From: Rotaria sordida
Taxonomy: Eukaryota > Rotifera > Eurotatoria > Philodinida > Philodinidae
NCBI GenBank assembly: GCA_905250125.1
Contig: CAJNOL010000022.1
Location: forward strand, 188,879-252,878
DNA length: 64,000 nt
Reading direction: 5' to 3'
Shown here: positions 25,301 to 43,703 of the stretch, in pieces
Position numbering within the stretch: the stretch's first letter is position 1
How the letters are laid out: the number at the start of each line of letters is the position of its first letter
Program-made: the position numbers and the translations under genes
The notes under the pieces: model-generated
What the model saw: only the letters and a program-made list of their open reading frames with translations
Told to the model about the DNA's origin: nothing
Database searches by the model: none

Positions 25301-28300
25301 AATCTTAAATTATGTCTATGGTTACGATTAAGATTAGTACAACTATAACCGTTACTAAATCTAGTTGGTCAAACTAAATTCTCTACAGAATGAGATTCAT
25401 TTCTCTTTTGTTCATCGATATGTGTTTATTCGAAGTCTGAAGAACGGTCATAGATTGAGAAAGCGAAACAACTATAATTTGATACAAAGTACAGAATATA
25501 GTAAACTATTTTTTTTAAATATTTTAGCTGGATAAGATCGAGTTTATCTATTAGTGAAGGTCAAAAAAAAATGTTATCCTTTTTGTTTTAGTGACAATAC
25601 AAATCAAGAAATAGGAATGATAACAAAATTTCTCAAATATTGTTTTGAGTAACTCTATGTCATAAAGAAAAATAAGAACAGATAAGGAAAAATATTAAAA
25701 AATCGTAAAAGTCATATCCTACAAATTTTTCATTAGGGATTAACGGTCGTTGAAGAAAAATCCAGAATTCAAAAACAAAATAATTTTCAATTTATGAGAC
25801 CAATTTGTATCCACCAAGTATTGAAATCTTTTTTTAGAGTTAGAAATCAATCTCGATTTCTTTCTCTTGAATACATTTATGTATCTTAGAATTTTTCATT
25901 GTAAAATTCGAAAAAGAAAACATATAATAAAAAAATATGTGTATCTGAATTGTGAAAAGGATGATAAGCAGAAACATACAAATGATCAAATATTAAAATT
26001 AACAATGAATGCGTAGTTCAATACAAAATAAAGATACGATTGTTGAGTATTTTCTAAAAAAAACATCATTTTATTTTAATAAAAAATCTGTTGTCAGCAT
26101 CATTTATCTTTCTTTTAAGAGTAAATTCTTTGAAATAGTTTGAATTTTCTAGATATAAAAATAGAGATATTTCAAAAACATATTTTTTTTTCTCATCAAA
26201 AACAATCTTTTAATTTTTATAATCGCACTGTTCCTGTCATATATTACTGATTCTATTCGGAGTTTATATTAAGAGTGAGAATCAAAAACCGGATGAGACA
26301 ATTTTATGCCAGAAAAATTAGACATTGGTTTTTATACTATTAACAATACTTATACGTCTATTTCAAACATGAAAGTAGACACGTTTGTAGTTTCCTTTTT
26401 TTTGTGGCTTTATGTTTCTGATTTTTTTCTCTCATTGGATAAGAAACTACTTTCTAATTTTAAAATGCTTTTTTTTTCTTAAACCTTTTGGTCACGTACA
26501 CCATGATTGTCATTAGTTGATAAACATTTTAAAAAAAAACAGAACAGCTTAGTTAAGAATTGAATTATTATATGCATGTAAAGAGCCTTTCTACAAACGT
26601 ATGATAGAAAAAAAAACAAATCAGAATTTGAAACTCTAAAAGATTGAAAACTTATTTCTTTCAAAGTCATTTGTTGTAGTCAATGGATACAAGGAAGCAG
26701 GAAAGAAAATGATTAGGTTATGGTAACGTAACCATACGTTTTTTTTTTAATCAGAAGACATTACTTCTATATGAAGTGAGCAATATTTCTTTATCAAATG
26801 TATTTGACTCAATTGCTTCGACTCACATTTATCTTGCGATACCTTTGATTGTATAGAAAAATATTTCATAGTATTTTGACATAAGTACCTATTAATACTC
26901 AACTCACTCATCTCTGATCAAAAATTGAGTCGTTTGAAAAAGAAAAACACTATTATTTCTTTATTAACTACAGGTATACAAGAAGTATTTCTATCATACT
27001 CAAATAAATACTTTTCAATAAACTTAAAACATTCCTTATATACAGGATAAACAAAACAAATAATTTGTATTGATTCAATCTGACTAAATCGAACAAAAAA
27101 AAAAAAAAAAAATAAAACTTTATTTATCAAACTAATAAAAACCCGAATACAATCATCTTCAAACTAAAAAATGCAATTAAACTCGTGTTCATAATCAATT
27201 TATTATTTTTTGTTCAAACAACTATTCTCGATGTCCGTTACACAAATACTTCTTTTATTAAACAAAAAAGAAAAAAATTTCTTATTCTATTTTTCTTTCT
27301 TTTTTGTCATGACACACACACACACACATACACATATATTTTTTTTCCATTATTTCTCGAAAATCTCGTTCGATCAAAGAAAAAAAAAGAGAAACTTCTT
27401 GTAGTGCATTTTAATTCAAAGATTCAGTTCTGTCATTTATTGAATAGACTACTCGAAATCACTTAGAATGCCTATATGCATATCGAAATTTTCTTTCATA
27501 GCCCAAAAAAAAACAAACAAAGGACTCTTCTTGACCCTGACAATAAACACATACTCTTATCTATCCTCTTACATCCTGAAATGTCTTCCGTTTCATAGTT
27601 TTATTCATTTCTAGTAATCATCTATGTTCAATAGAAAACTTTAAAAAAAAAAAAAAAAAAAAAAGGAATTTATGTTTCGGATTTTTCTTTCTGTTCATAT
27701 ATTTCCCTTGAATCCATTCATTTAATATCCAATTTCCATAATTAATTAGTTTATTGAAAAATCTGAGAATAGTAAATAAGATTTTTCATTTTGTTTTCCA
27801 CTAAACAACTCTTCTATTAACATAAGATTATACAATTGATAAATTGTTTTTTGCTTTTTTTTTTTCTCTTATTAAAAACGCTACTTGAACAAGATAAGGA
27901 TAAAAAAGTTATTAATATGAATTTTTATATTTATAGTAAGTGAAAAAAAAACAAGATCTCGAACATCGAAATGAGTTATTATGTTAAATATAGGAAAATT
28001 GCACCTGTTTGATAACGATTACAAACTACAAAATATGATCGCTAAATTACACACCAAAAAGAAACAAAAAAGGCGGCATTGATTGTGATGATAATGAAAG
28101 CATAATTAGTGAGGATGAGTTACTTGAGTATCTCGTTTGCTTACCAATAACAGAGCACAGACAAAAGTAACGAGATCGTGTTATTCTTTTGGAATTTCTC
28201 ACTTTTTTTTCCTCTTTTTTTTTTTCTTTTCTATTTCTTATTTGCTGTTTGCTTGCTCTTTTTCTTCTACTTCTCTTTTTTCATATATCTACGTGAGCGG

Positions 28301-28710
28301 CCAAGCGAGGGTGATTGTTGTGTTCAAGCTCGATAATAACGGCAGAGAAAGAGAAGAAGGAGGAGAAAGAGGCGAGAGAAAGAGACAGAGTTGAGAGAAG
28401 AAAGAGGGAGAGAAAGTCGATCGCCGTCTCTTATTATCATCATTGCCGCTCGTTTGCCTGTCTAGCGTCGACAAGTTTACTCAATTCTATTTTTTTTGAC
28501 AGCCAATATGCGTCTCATCGTAAATGCTCGAACGATTTTTTTTTCTCAAATATTTTCTTAAAAGAACTCCTTTGAGTTTCTAACTGCTTTGGTGAAAACT
28601 ATAGGAGTGAAAGAGACATAAAGAGAGAGCGAGAGAGAGAGAGAGGGTTAGAGAGACAGATAAACGACATATGTGTGTGAATATATGTGTACGAGAGTTT
28701 TCAATCGTCG
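22395..28710. other. Large non-coding region upstream of the glutamate receptor
   Basis: 6.3 kb with no supported exon on either strand. It begins with a (TTTG)n tract at about 22398-22428. Other simple repeats are a CA-type run at 27312-27335 and a run of about 22 As at 27643-27664. The last 450 bp contain GA-rich tracts described separately. Given the size, regulatory sequence for the Wnt or the glutamate receptor may be here, but no element is recognised. Confidence 0.55.
28345..28652. promoter_or_regulatory. GA-rich tracts upstream of the glutamate receptor
   Basis: Two purine tracts lie within 370 bp upstream of the receptor start: 28345-28415 (repeated AGAGAAAGAG, GGAGGAG and GAGAGAAAG units) and 28620-28652 (AGAGAGAGCGAGAGAGAGAG and continuation). 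Such tracts are typical of GAGA-type proximal promoters or purine-rich 5' UTRs. The local GC content is higher than the surroundings. A promoter role is inferred. Confidence 0.4.
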
Positions 28711-34274
<5,564 letters not shown>

Positions 34275-36615
34275 ATATTTTTTCTTTCCTATTTATTTAT
34301 TCTTCTATTAGGTGTATTAATTTTGTCATTAAAACAGATAAACAATATTTAATTAATTCTTACAATCAAAAACTAATTAAATCCAAAATCTAACAAAGAA
34401 AAAATTCCAACTGTTAAATAATTTGGCTTTTTTTTTTTTCGTTTTGAATATCATTATAAGAATAACGTGAAGATCTTTTGAATTGGTTCCGTGTAAAGGT
34501 GATTTTTAAAATGAAAAAATTTTTATCTTTTCATATTGCAGATCGTTTCGACTTGTCAGTAGAAGAATAATTATTTTTAGTACAGAATGCTTTTTTTAAG
34601 ATGTTCTTTTTTTTTATAATTGTAGGCTTTGCTAATATTTCTCTTATTGATAGCTTACAAAAAAAAACGTAGATGCAGAGTATAATTTAACACCATTTTT
34701 AACATTAAAAGTAAATCTATTACGTGTACTCTCTAATTTTGGAAAAATGATTATCTCTTTGATTTACTGTCGATAATCATAACCATTTAATTATGCTTTC
34801 CTATCTTCGACAATTTGTAATTACACTTGGAAATCATTTAAAGTGTAAGAAAAAAGTATTTTGATAAGAAAATAGGTTGTTCTTGAAAATCAATTGAATG
34901 GAAAAACACGTCAAGAGACTTCTGCAGATCTTTCGCATAATGATATTTGAAATCGACATTGTTAATATATAAAATATTTGATTATCATATAATGTTTTAT
35001 TAAATTGTCTTATATAAGCTTAAAATCGGCATTAACAGTTATTGCTCATAAGAACATTATCGAATAGATAGACAGACTTTTGCTAACGACAAAAATAAAA
35101 CTAAAACATTAACATGTTTTTGTTTTTTGAAAATTACATCTTCAAAAAAAAATTGATTAATAAAGACCAAATATGATTAATAATTACGATAATAAAGAGA
35201 AAACAAACTTTTTTATATACTTTCTATTTTACATTTAAAACAAGTGTCGGACCAAAGATTTTGGTGAATGAGGGACGATCATTGTTTTTCAAGTCAAATT
35301 ACAGGTCATATTGGTTTATCTTTGAACATTTTCTGTTGAGATAAATCGAATAATAGTTCGAAACGAACGGATGATCGTCGGTAGTGCGTTCCTTTAATTT
35401 CGATGCTGATTTTAAAAAGTAGAGTTTTGAATTATGTTCAAGCAAGTGAATGAAAAGCTCTTTACAACTGGTTTTTTTTTAGTATAACCCATATTGGTTC
35501 GAAGAAAATCATTTTTTTTAAATTTTCAATTAATCAAATAACAAATCAATAGATTGAGAAAACAAATCTACAGATCGACATGGCCAGCCATTCGTCACCT
35601 ACACATGTGTGGAGAGTTCAAACTTAAAAGAGAAGAAAGCTGAGTCTATTATTGAAAAGAAAACGATCGATAGTAAGTGAAATGGAAGCGTTTCTGTTCA
35701 TAAGAAGCATTGGATGATACGAAGACGTGGAATCTTTCTTAGGAGTGAACAATTCGAAAATTTGTGTAAAAGATAGTAGTGGAATACATCGTCACACAAA
35801 AAGCAATTAGTAGAAAAAAAGATTCTTCATCGGATGCGAAATACTCTTTCACCATATGATCTTCTTATAAATGTTATATATATGAAACTGAATAGACTCT
35901 ATCGAACGCAGTTTTATTTAATATTTGCATTGGTTTTCTAGAAATACTGGGTTACAGAACTTCATTAATATCCAAATTTTGCGGTGTTTTGAGATCATCA
36001 AGGCCCTCTCTCTCTCTGTTTAAAATATATTTTCGTTCCGGAACAACCGATCTAGCTAAAAATTTCAGAAAATATTGGTGCTGCCCTATAAAGTTTATAG
36101 TAATAGTTTCAGCGCGAAATATTGAGTTTTTCAAGAGTTATTTCTATACCAAGGACGAAAAAGTAGATCTGTGCGCGTCTCAGATTTCTTTTCGAAATTT
36201 AATAATACAGATTTTGGATTGACGTCAAGATGTAGTCAACACTTACTGCTACAACTTAACAGAGTTCGATTTTTTAAATTCTTTTTTGTTAAGAAATAGA
36301 TGTTACTATGTTTTAAAAAAGTATAAAATTCCGTAACACTAAATCACGCCGAGATGTAAAGTTTTCAATGCTTTCGATATATAACGGCATCTATCTTTCA
36401 AATATAAAACTCTGCTAATAATCAATTGATGAATAATGACTGGTAGAGTTCGATTGTTTGTTTTCTTTTCTAGGACAAATCAGAAAACGATAAATTATTA
36501 TTATTTTTTCTCGCCTAACTAACAGTAATTATATCCAACTTTAATATGATTGGAAAATCATGTTCATATTTCATTTGTTGTTTCTAGATTAAACCAAATT
36601 TGTTATGTTAGCTGA
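34275..36615. other. Intergenic region with a repeat fragment
   Basis: 2.3 kb between the glutamate receptor and NDUFAF8. The left part is probably receptor 3' UTR. Slightly more GC-rich, non-coding sequence occurs at 35230-35450 and 35570-35760. A repeat fragment lies at about 36015-36075. A TTTCTAG at 36581-36587 sits 28 bp before the NDUFAF8 start and may be a trans-splice acceptor. Confidence 0.5.
36015..36075 (+). repeat. Dispersed repeat fragment, copy 3
   Basis: The segment around CCGGAACAACCGATCTAGCT and the following AAAAATTTCAG matches the left end of the repeat in AGPS intron 1 (CTGGAACAATCGATCTATCT, about 39004-39023) over about 60 bp with a few differences. The similarity fades to the right, so this is a partial or diverged copy. 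Confidence 0.5.
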
Positions 36616-36912
36616 ATGCCTGAAAGTGTTGCGCGTAAACGCTTGACTACTATTGCTAAAAACGTTAGTACGTGTTCGACACAGGTAACATTGAATCATT
36701 AAATTAATATCATCATAATATTCTTTTTCCCTCTATTAAGGCTACACTATACGCTGCTTGTGTAATAAATCATAGTGATTTAAAAAAAGATTCGTGTTTA
36801 AAAGAATTTCTTGCTCTTAAAGATTGTGTACAAAAAGCTGTAAGCAAAATTTTTTCTTTTTATTTTTTGTAATTAATCTATTTGTTTTTCTCAGGCATTA
36901 AAAAATGGTTAA
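36616..36912 (+). CDS. NDUFAF8: NDUFAF8-like mitochondrial complex I assembly factor
   Basis: Three exons (36616-36684, 36741-36839, 36895-36912) encode 61 residues. Four cysteines form a twin-cysteine helix pair: C in STCSTQATLYAACV (spacing CX8C by count, close to family) and DSCLKEFLALKDCV (CX9C-like). The arrangement, basic N-terminus and the ending KAALKNG match NDUFAF8 (C17orf89), a short intermembrane-space/matrix protein that stabilises NDUFAF5 during complex I assembly. The last exon supplies only ALKNG and the stop, and it overlaps the EMC7 start by 8 bases in another frame. If the second intron were retained the frame would read on to a TAA near 36872 (ending FSFYFL), so the exact C-terminus is uncertain. 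The similarity is short, hence moderate confidence. Confidence 0.72.
36885..36894 (+). promoter_or_regulatory. 3' splice site shared by NDUFAF8 exon 3 and EMC7
   Basis: TTTTTCTCAG ends at 36894. Used in cis it joins NDUFAF8 exon 2 to its last 18 coding bases; used in trans it would place a leader 10 bases before the EMC7 ATG (36905). There is no other obvious acceptor or promoter for EMC7 nearby. Confidence 0.5.
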
Positions 36913-37721
36913 ATATTGTATTACAATTTTCCTTTTTTCCCTTATGATTATATTTATCCATGCATCCCAAGACTCACTTTCCCTCAATCCTTCAAATGAA
37001 AATGTTGGTTCGTTTAAAATTGAAGGTAAAATAATCGTTCCACCAGGTGATAATGCACTTGAAAATACAAGAATATTAATTGATGAAGGTGCTTATATTG
37101 GTATTCCACAAGTTGATGGAACATTTGTCATATCTGGTAAAATTCTTAATTTATTATCTTTTTTTGTTTGTTTTTTTTTTAAACTAAATTAAAATATCTT
37201 TTTTATTAGGTATTCCAAGTGGTTCATATATTGTATCAGTTGTATCACCTTTACATGTATTCGAACCAGTTCGTGTTGATATAAATGCTAAAGGTAAAAT
37301 TCGTGCACGTAAAGTTAATTTTATTCAACCAGGTGAAGTTGTTGCAATGAAATATCCATTAAATTTTGAAACACATGGTATACCAAATTATTTTCAAAAA
37401 CGTGAAGTTTATCGTTTAACTGATGTTATTATGAATCCAATGTTTTTAACATTACTTATACCATTAGCATTATTATTAATTTTACCTAAATTAGCTTCAC
37501 AAGATCCTGAAATGCAACGTGATTTACAACAAGCTAGTAATTTTCTTCAACCAAATATAAATACACCTGATTTAGGTGATATGTTTGCAAATTTTTTTGG
37601 TGGACCTAAAAAACAAAAACCAACACAACAACAACAAAATCAAAATAATGGTGCTAATAATGGTTTATTAACAGGACAACAAAAACGAAAAAATGAAGGC
37701 ATTAATAAACGAAGAAATTAA
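36905..37721 (+). CDS. EMC7: ER membrane protein complex subunit 7 (EMC7)
   Basis: Two exons (36905-37136, 37210-37721) encode 247 residues, near the family's usual 240. A signal peptide (MVKYCITIFLFSLMIIFIHA) precedes the lumenal beta-sandwich domain, with IEGKIIVPPGD, then GIPSGSYIVSVVSP and VRVDINAKGKIRARKVNFI, all family hallmarks. After YFQKREVYRLTDVIMNPMF comes the single membrane helix (LTLLIPLALLLILPKL), then a cytoplasmic tail with DPEMQRDLQQ and a Gln/Asn/Lys-rich end. EMC7 is part of the ER insertase for tail-anchored and multipass proteins, functionally near Asterix, also in this window. The start codon ATGGTTAA overlaps the stop of NDUFAF8, suggesting a common pre-mRNA. Confidence 0.95.
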
Positions 37722-37815
37722 ACATTGCTTTTTCTTTTTTCTTTTCTTCTTATTTCAAATAAAAAAAAATTTTAAAATCAACAAAAAAAATTTCTTCTTG
37801 TTTTCTTTTTTTTTT

Positions 37816-38421
37816 TTATGAGATTATTCGACATAAACCATATTCACTAAGTAATAATGCCATATCTTTATCGATATGTATTGTACAATTAAAAAGTGTT
37901 GTTATTGATCTTAATTGTGAATCTTCACCCATTTTTCTATATGTACCATAATAGATTGATTCATTATTATCTAAAGATGGTATTTGTAATTCTAAAATAC
38001 AATGTTTACCAGTTATAGTTAATAAAAGTAAATAATTATTTGTTGTTGATATTTGTGAAAATGATATTAAAACAGATGATTGAAATAAATTTTGTTTTAT
38101 ATAACGTGTTATTTGTAAACGTCGACATTTATGTATTTCAATAATATTAGCATCAAGTTTTGTTTGATTTAATTGATTTTGTTTTAAAAATAAACGTAAT
38201 TCATTTAAATTTCTTTGCCAATACATTTTTAATGGATTATGATTATTTATTGTTAATGTTATATGTTGTTCATTTGTATTTGTTAATAAAATTTCATTTG
38301 GTAAACAATTTATACGTAATGGAAGATTAAGAATTGAATATAATTTTTCTAGACAAAGATTATAAGCATTTTGTTGTATATCATTTAATGGTAATGGTAC
38401 TAACCAATTATCGATATTCAT
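37816..38421 (-). CDS. Uncharacterised 201-residue protein
   Basis: A single exon convergent with EMC7 (94 bp between stops) and head to head with LYRM2 (73 bp between starts). Residues 1-85 contain PLPLNDIQQNAYNLCLEKLY and a Leu/Asn-rich segment; residues 85-200 alternate short hydrophobic strands, ending GLCRIIS. No signal peptide, membrane helix or recognised motif. Codon use is like the neighbouring genes and the frame is uninterrupted, so I regard it as a real gene. The family is not recognised. Confidence 0.65.
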   Translation of the reverse strand: MNIDNWLVPLPLNDIQQNAYNLCLEKLYSILNLPLRINCLPNEILLTNTNEQHITLTINNHNPLKMYWQRNLNELRLFLKQNQLNQTKLDANIIEIHKCRRLQITRYIKQNLFQSSVLISFSQISTTNNYLLLLTITGKHCILELQIPSLDNNESIYYGTYRKMGEDSQLRSITTLFNCTIHIDKDMALLLSEYGLCRIIS

Positions 38422-38483
38422 TAATTTTTCCTTTTTTTTTGTTATTAAAGAAAAATAAATATGTTGTCTTGGTAATATTTTTT

Positions 38484-38494
38484 TTTTTTTCTAG
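38484..38494 (+). promoter_or_regulatory. Putative trans-splice acceptor at the LYRM2 start
   Basis: A run of Ts followed by CTAG ends at 38494, immediately before the LYRM2 ATG. The gene upstream is on the other strand, so no coding exon needs to be joined here. Confidence 0.5.
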
Positions 38495-38796
38495 ATGAAA
38501 CAATTATCATTAAAACATTTTCTTGTACGTTCACAAGCTATTACATTATATAGAGATATAATGAGAACATTAATGAAAATTGATGATCAAGATTATAGAA
38601 AAGAAAGTTTGTAAGATTAGATGATTTTGTTTTTTTTTGTTTTAATTAATTTTTATTTTTTTTAGTGCGAGATTGGACGAGATATGAATTTAATCGTTAT
38701 AAAAATTTAACAGATTTAGGAGAAATAAGAACACAAATTGCATTAGGACGACGACATTTAAATGAATTAAAATTATCAATGAAGATGGCTTCTTAA
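38495..38796 (+). CDS. LYRM2: LYR motif-containing protein 2 (LYRM2)
   Basis: Two exons (38495-38606, 38666-38796) encode 80 residues. LKHFLVRSQAITLYRDIMR carries the LYR-type tripeptide (LYR at residues 18-20), and RDWTRYEFNRYKN plus the C-terminal I-IALGRRHLNEL match LYRM2 closely. LYR proteins bind the mitochondrial acyl carrier protein; LYRM2 is linked to complex I activity. Only the splice at 38606 (GAAA|GTTTGT) keeps frame into RDWTR. It lies 72 bp upstream of the AGPS acceptor on the same strand, which is an operon-like distance. Confidence 0.9.
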
Positions 38797-38857
38797 TTTT
38801 AGATGTTTTTTTTTTGTTTTATTTTATGTTATAACTCCTTTTTTTTCCTGTCTTTTT

Positions 38858-38868
38858 TAATATTCTAG
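38858..38868 (+). promoter_or_regulatory. Putative trans-splice acceptor at the AGPS start
   Basis: TAATATTCTAG ends at 38868, directly before the AGPS ATG and 72 bp after the LYRM2 stop. Too little room remains for an ordinary promoter plus 5' UTR exon, so spliced-leader addition to a downstream operon gene is the simplest reading. Confidence 0.55.
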
Positions 38869-41873
<3,005 letters not shown>

Positions 41874-42145
41874 AAAAGATATAAACAGTGATGAAAAACA
41901 CAACAACAATCGATAATTGTCTTCTTCTTTTTTTTTTTTAATTGTGTGTGTGTGTGCGTATGTGCTTGAACGTTTCATAATATAACCAACAACTCTGATT
42001 AGGAAAATCAATATTCATCGATTGAAAACATTTTCCTTTTGTCTGATTGAATTGATTGTTAAAAATATATAAATATATCGTCGTTCTTAAAACAAAAAAT
42101 AAAACATATTTATAAATGTTTCCTTCTTTTTGTTTTAAGATTATT

Positions 42146-43595
42146 ATGACATCAATTCGGCAATTTAAATTATTAGATCTTTTACGAATTAATAATGTGT
42201 AAGTAAGATTTTATTTGAATTGTTTATATGACGATGAATTTTAATCTTTTTTTTTTTTCTTGTTTAGAAATTTAGATATTTTTACAGAAAATGTAAGTTA
42301 AAAAAGAATGAAATTAAAAATTTGAGTTTTGTTTTTATTTTAGTATGGCCTTTCGTTTTATTTACATTATTTAGCACGATGGCCAGAATGTTTTTTTGTA
42401 GCTGAAAATCCTACTCAAAGATTAATGGGATATAGTAAGTTATAAATCTTATATTTTAAATAAAAATTAAATTTAAAAATATTCTTGTTTTCTAATATAG
42501 TTATGGGAAAGATTGAAGGTAAGTTTTTTTTTTATTGATTCAAAGTTTTCTATTTTTCTATTAAAGGCAAACAAGAAAATTATCATGGTCATGTAACAGC
42601 TTTATCAATAGCACCGGAATTTCGTCGTATAGGAATATCATCACAATTAATGGTATTATTAGAAAATGTTTCCGAACAGTAATTTACCACTTTTTTTTTT
42701 TTTTTAAATTCTTATATTTGAATATATATTTATATATAGGAAAAAAACATATTTTGTTGATTTATTTGTTCGTGTATCAAATAAACGAGCTGTTGATATG
42801 TATCATAAATTAAATTATGTTGTCTATAGGCGAATTATTGGATATTATTCTGGTGAACGAGATGAAGATGCATTTGGTAAAATATTTTTTATCTATAGAA
42901 CGAAAGTCTTAGCACACAGTATATTCATTCATTTTTCAGAATTTTCTTCTAGAGTAAGATTGCACAAGTATCATTAGATTATTTCAAAAGATCAAAAAAT
43001 AATAGTTGTACATAGAATACTATTTTGATCAATTTTATATTTCAATTGAAACCTATCAAATACAAAAATGCAAAATAAATTTTAAGTAGCTCAGTTTTAT
43101 AGATTAAAGTTTTCTCTGCCAAGCGTAATATTTAATCTCGCAGGATAGATTTTTCAACTTTTGTATTTTTAAAAATAATTTGTGGAACAGCTTTTGTTAA
43201 TTTCGATAGAAATTAGTTCTTTAGTGGAAATGTATAGATGAGATTTCGCTTATTGTAATATTTCATTTTGTACAGAATTGAGTACTCTACAATAACGTTT
43301 GAGTTGAAACTGTTCCAAGATACAAACTTTTTTCATAAACCTTATTGATAATTGTTCAATCTTACTTAAAAGTTCTGATTCTAACTAACTGCTCTCTTTG
43401 ATTGACCAAAAAATTAGTGAATACTTTGTACTAAGACTTTCGCACTATAGGTTATTAATAAATATTCTAAATAATAAATAAAAATTTCTTTTTTTTTTAT
43501 TAGATATGCGGAAAGCTTTATCTCGAGATGTTGAAAAAAAATCATTAATACCAATACCACATCCCGTACGACCAGAAGATTTAGTTGATGATTAA
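42146..43595 (+). CDS. NAA20: N-alpha-acetyltransferase 20, NatB catalytic subunit
   Basis: Seven exons (42146-42198, 42268-42292, 42344-42434, 42501-42518, 42567-42678, 42740-42876, 43504-43595) encode 175 residues, against 178 in human. NatB acetylates nascent chains beginning Met-Asp, Met-Glu, Met-Asn or Met-Gln at the ribosome. The GNAT fold is clear: YLARWPECFFVAENP, MGYIMGK, then HGHVTALSIAPEFRRIGISSQLM, where RRIGIS is the acetyl-CoA loop, followed by YFVDLFVRVSNKRAVDMYHKL and the family ending RKALSRDVEKKS-IP-PHPVRPEDL. Exon 4 is an 18-base microexon. TGTTTTAAG (AG at 42138-42139) ends 6 bases before the ATG and is a candidate trans-splice acceptor, 265 bp after the AGPS stop. Confidence 0.96.
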
Positions 43596-43703
43596 TATTT
43601 ATTATGCAATTTTATTGTGTATGTTTGTGTGTGTATTTATTTATTTGTTAAAGAGAAAATATCATTAAAAAAAAAAGTACAAGAAATAAAAAAAATTCAT
43701 TGT

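Noticed and set aside
27185-27466. Overlapping open frames across the CA repeat
   Set aside because: Composition is driven by the CA run and by A/T homopolymers; no protein-like pattern.
28687-28710. Upstream start for the glutamate receptor (beginning at 28687)
   Set aside because: That codon is GTG, not ATG. The ATG at 28711 begins a good signal peptide and was used instead.
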